Of a DNA stretch of 9,434 bases, positions 8,076-9,434 are shown piece by piece. The notes below the pieces were generated by a model. The model was not told where the DNA came from. It searched no databases and saw only the letters and a list, made by a program, of their open reading frames with translations. The stretch's first letter is position 1; every line of letters begins with the position of its first letter. Source of the stretch: Bacteroidales bacterium (GTDB lineage: Bacteria; Bacteroidota; Bacteroidia; Bacteroidales; JAADGE01); contig JAOZQB010000116.1 of NCBI GenBank assembly GCA_029932445.1, positions 1 through 9,434 on the forward strand, read 5' to 3'. Both the position numbers and the translations under genes were made by a program.

Positions 8076-9113
8076 TTATTGAAATTCTTTAATATCAGGT
8101 TCTTGGTCTCCGTATTTTTTCATAAACTCTTCAGTTTTAGTTACCATATTCCGAGAGCCGACAAAAAATGGTACTCTTTGGTGCAATGATTCAGCTTTCA
8201 TATCCATAATCCGGTTTCCTCTTCCGTCTGTTGCTTTACCGCCGGCTTGCTCAATAATAAATGCTATCGGATTGCATTCGTATAATAATCTTAACTTACC
8301 TGAAGGATATCCGGCTGTTTTAGGATAAAGAAAAATTCCGCCTTTCAATAAATTTCGATGAAAATCAGCCACTAAAGAACCAATATATCTGGAAGTATAT
8401 GGCCTTCCGGTCGGAACATCTTTTTCCTGGCAATATTTAATGTATTTTTTCACACCTTCAGGAAACTTTATATAATTACCTTCATTAATTGAATAAATTG
8501 TGCCGATATGAGGTGTTAACACATCTCTGTGAGATAAGCAAAACTCACCTATAGAAGGATCAAGCGTAAACCCGTTTACCCCTCTGCCGGTAGTATAAAC
8601 CATCATGGTTGATGATCCGTAAATAATATATCCTGCTGCAACTTGTTTCGTTCCTTCCTGCAAGAAATCGTCCATACTTGCCTTATGACCAATCGGTGAT
8701 ACTCTTCTGAATATTGAAAAAATTGTTCCTATTGAAACATTTACATCAATATTTGAGGACCCGTCCAAAGGATCCATTGAAACAATATATTTTCCTTGTC
8801 GCGGTAAATCTTCATCAAAAGTAACAATATTCTGATTTTCCTCGGATGCAATTCCGCAACATTCACCACTGGCTTTCAAAGAAGCAATAAATTTCTCATC
8901 AGCATAAATATCTAACTTTTTTTGATGTTCACCTTGCACATTATCTGTTCCTGCATCTCCGAGAATATCAACCAAGCCGGCTTTATTAACTTCTCTGTTT
9001 ACGACTTTTGCAGCCACTCCGATATGAGTTAACAAACGAGAAAGTTCGCCTTTTGCATAAGGAAAATCCGATTGTCTTTCAATTATAAATTCATTTAAAG
9101 TTGTAACTGACAT
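8076..9113 (-). CDS. fbp: Class I fructose-1,6-bisphosphatase
   Basis: Gluconeogenic enzyme converting fructose 1,6-bisphosphate to fructose 6-phosphate and phosphate, cytoplasmic, usually a tetramer. The 345 residues are close to E. coli Fbp (about 332). Metal-site residues are D68, E91 and E92 (SEEN), D114 and D117 in DPLDGSSNID (114-123), and E279. Substrate-site residues are N210 and Y214, R242 and Y243, Y263, and K273 in the signature GKLRLLYECNPIA (272-284). The AMP site is mostly kept: G22-E23-L24, K108-Y109, and R136/R137. Against the mammalian GTGELT segment, one Thr is Lys21 and the last is Ser25, so AMP sensitivity may be altered. It is first in the fbp-rmlD-amn operon, with a -7-like promoter element upstream and a divergent aspartokinase-like gene beyond. 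Confidence 0.97.
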   Translation of the reverse strand: MSVTTLNEFIIERQSDFPYAKGELSRLLTHIGVAAKVVNREVNKAGLVDILGDAGTDNVQGEHQKKLDIYADEKFIASLKASGECCGIASEENQNIVTFDEDLPRQGKYIVSMDPLDGSSNIDVNVSIGTIFSIFRRVSPIGHKASMDDFLQEGTKQVAAGYIIYGSSTMMVYTTGRGVNGFTLDPSIGEFCLSHRDVLTPHIGTIYSINEGNYIKFPEGVKKYIKYCQEKDVPTGRPYTSRYIGSLVADFHRNLLKGGIFLYPKTAGYPSGKLRLLYECNPIAFIIEQAGGKATDGRGNRIMDMKAESLHQRVPFFVGSRNMVTKTEEFMKKYGDQEPDIKEFQ

Positions 9114-9139
9114 TATTTTGATTTTTAAGGAAATAAAAA

Positions 9140-9147
9140 CAAAAGTA
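9140..9147 (-). promoter_or_regulatory. Candidate -7 promoter element for the fbp operon
   Basis: The minus strand reads TACTTTTG, a full TAnnTTTG match and identical to the octamer before the S41 protease. It ends 26 bases upstream of the fbp ATG. No convincing TTTG -33 box is found about 19 bases upstream. It lies in the 97-bp gap shared with the divergent gene. Confidence 0.45.
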
Positions 9148-9185
9148 AAAAAATTTAGTCATTTTCTTATATTTTTACCATTTTT

Positions 9186-9193
9186 GACATTTG
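9186..9193 (+). promoter_or_regulatory. Weak candidate -7 element for the aspartokinase-like gene
   Basis: GACATTTG matches five of the six fixed bases of TAnnTTTG and ends 17 bases before the plus-strand ATG. TTTC at 9163-9166, 19 bases upstream, is a three-of-four match to the -33 TTTG. The implied leader is very short, so this is tentative. Confidence 0.25.
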
Positions 9194-9210
9194 AAATCAG
9201 ACATAAAATA

Positions 9211-9434
9211 ATGAAAGTTTTTAAAATCGGCGGCGGTGTTCTTAAAACAAGTGAAGATGCTTTTCAATTATTGAATGTATTAAATCGATATAAAGGAGAA
9301 AAATTGATAATTGTCATATCGGCATTGAATAAAATCACTTCAAAATTTGAGAAATTATTAAATACATACTTTTTTGAAAACAGGTTTGATAAGGAAATTT
9401 TTCATACAATAAAATCATATCATATCAATTTCGC
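9211..9434 (+). CDS. Aspartokinase-like protein, N-terminal fragment cut by window edge
   Basis: The first 74 codons of an amino-acid-kinase-fold protein, probably aspartate kinase, which makes aspartyl phosphate for lysine, threonine and methionine synthesis. Evidence is the opening MKVFKIGGGVLKT, which aligns with the family start KFGG[TA]SV, followed by beta-strand LIIVISALNKITSKFE (32-47), corresponding to the usual VVVSAMGKTTNALE. The phosphate-binding K5, G7 and G8 are present. Several normally conserved positions differ: the Ser of KFGGTSV is Val10, and the SAMGKTTN segment reads SALNKITS. It may therefore be a divergent aspartokinase or a related kinase-fold protein. It starts with ATG, without a Shine-Dalgarno, divergent from fbp. 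I recall the aspartokinase-fbp pairing from other Bacteroidota genomes but cannot confirm it here. The rest of the protein, including any ACT domains, is outside the window. Confidence 0.7.
   Translation, partial: MKVFKIGGGVLKTSEDAFQLLNVLNRYKGEKLIIVISALNKITSKFEKLLNTYFFENRFDKEIFHTIKSYHINF

Noticed and set aside
1..9434. A novel defence, mobile or secretion system
   Set aside because: Every long frame belongs to a recognisable housekeeping or protease family, and no integrase, transposase, toxin, effector or array-like repeats are visible.

Overview
The window is AT-rich and reads as a chromosomal housekeeping segment from a member of the Bacteroidota, probably Bacteroidales-like. Three things point there: the short (257-residue) AMP nucleosidase and the long exported tricorn-type S41 protease are forms I associate with that phylum; candidate promoters carry the phylum-specific -7 motif TAnnTTTG; and clear Shine-Dalgarno sequences are missing. 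This is a judgement from remembered family patterns, not from a search.

Layout, left to right. Positions 1-2852 (minus) hold most of mfd, the transcription-repair coupling factor; its C-terminus lies beyond the left edge. It appears to start at a TTG codon behind a TAnnTTTG promoter element framed by a 9-bp inverted repeat. A strong hairpin terminator (2938-2974) separates it from a monocistronic 1087-residue exported tricorn-like S41 protease (2998-6261, minus). Further right is a tight minus-strand operon in the order fbp (8076-9113), rmlD-like (7193-8068), amn (6397-7170), with gaps of 7 and 22 bases. From position 9211 a divergent plus-strand gene, an aspartokinase-like protein, runs off the right edge; a 97-bp divergent promoter region lies between it and fbp.

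How the genes work together. Class I fructose-1,6-bisphosphatase is inhibited by AMP, and AMP nucleosidase destroys AMP. Putting both in one transcription unit could link gluconeogenic flux to AMP removal; this is an inference from gene order and from a largely conserved AMP site in FBPase. The RmlD-like reductase between them has no rmlA, rmlB or rmlC neighbour in view. The protease and mfd are separate units.

I see no mobile element, CRISPR array, tRNA, rRNA, phage gene or recognisable defence system, and no gene-free stretch over 300 bases. All intergenic gaps are under 150 bases. The window looks mostly ordinary; the points most worth a second look are the fbp-amn pairing, the divergent start of the aspartokinase-like gene, and the symmetric sequences in the short intergenic gaps.
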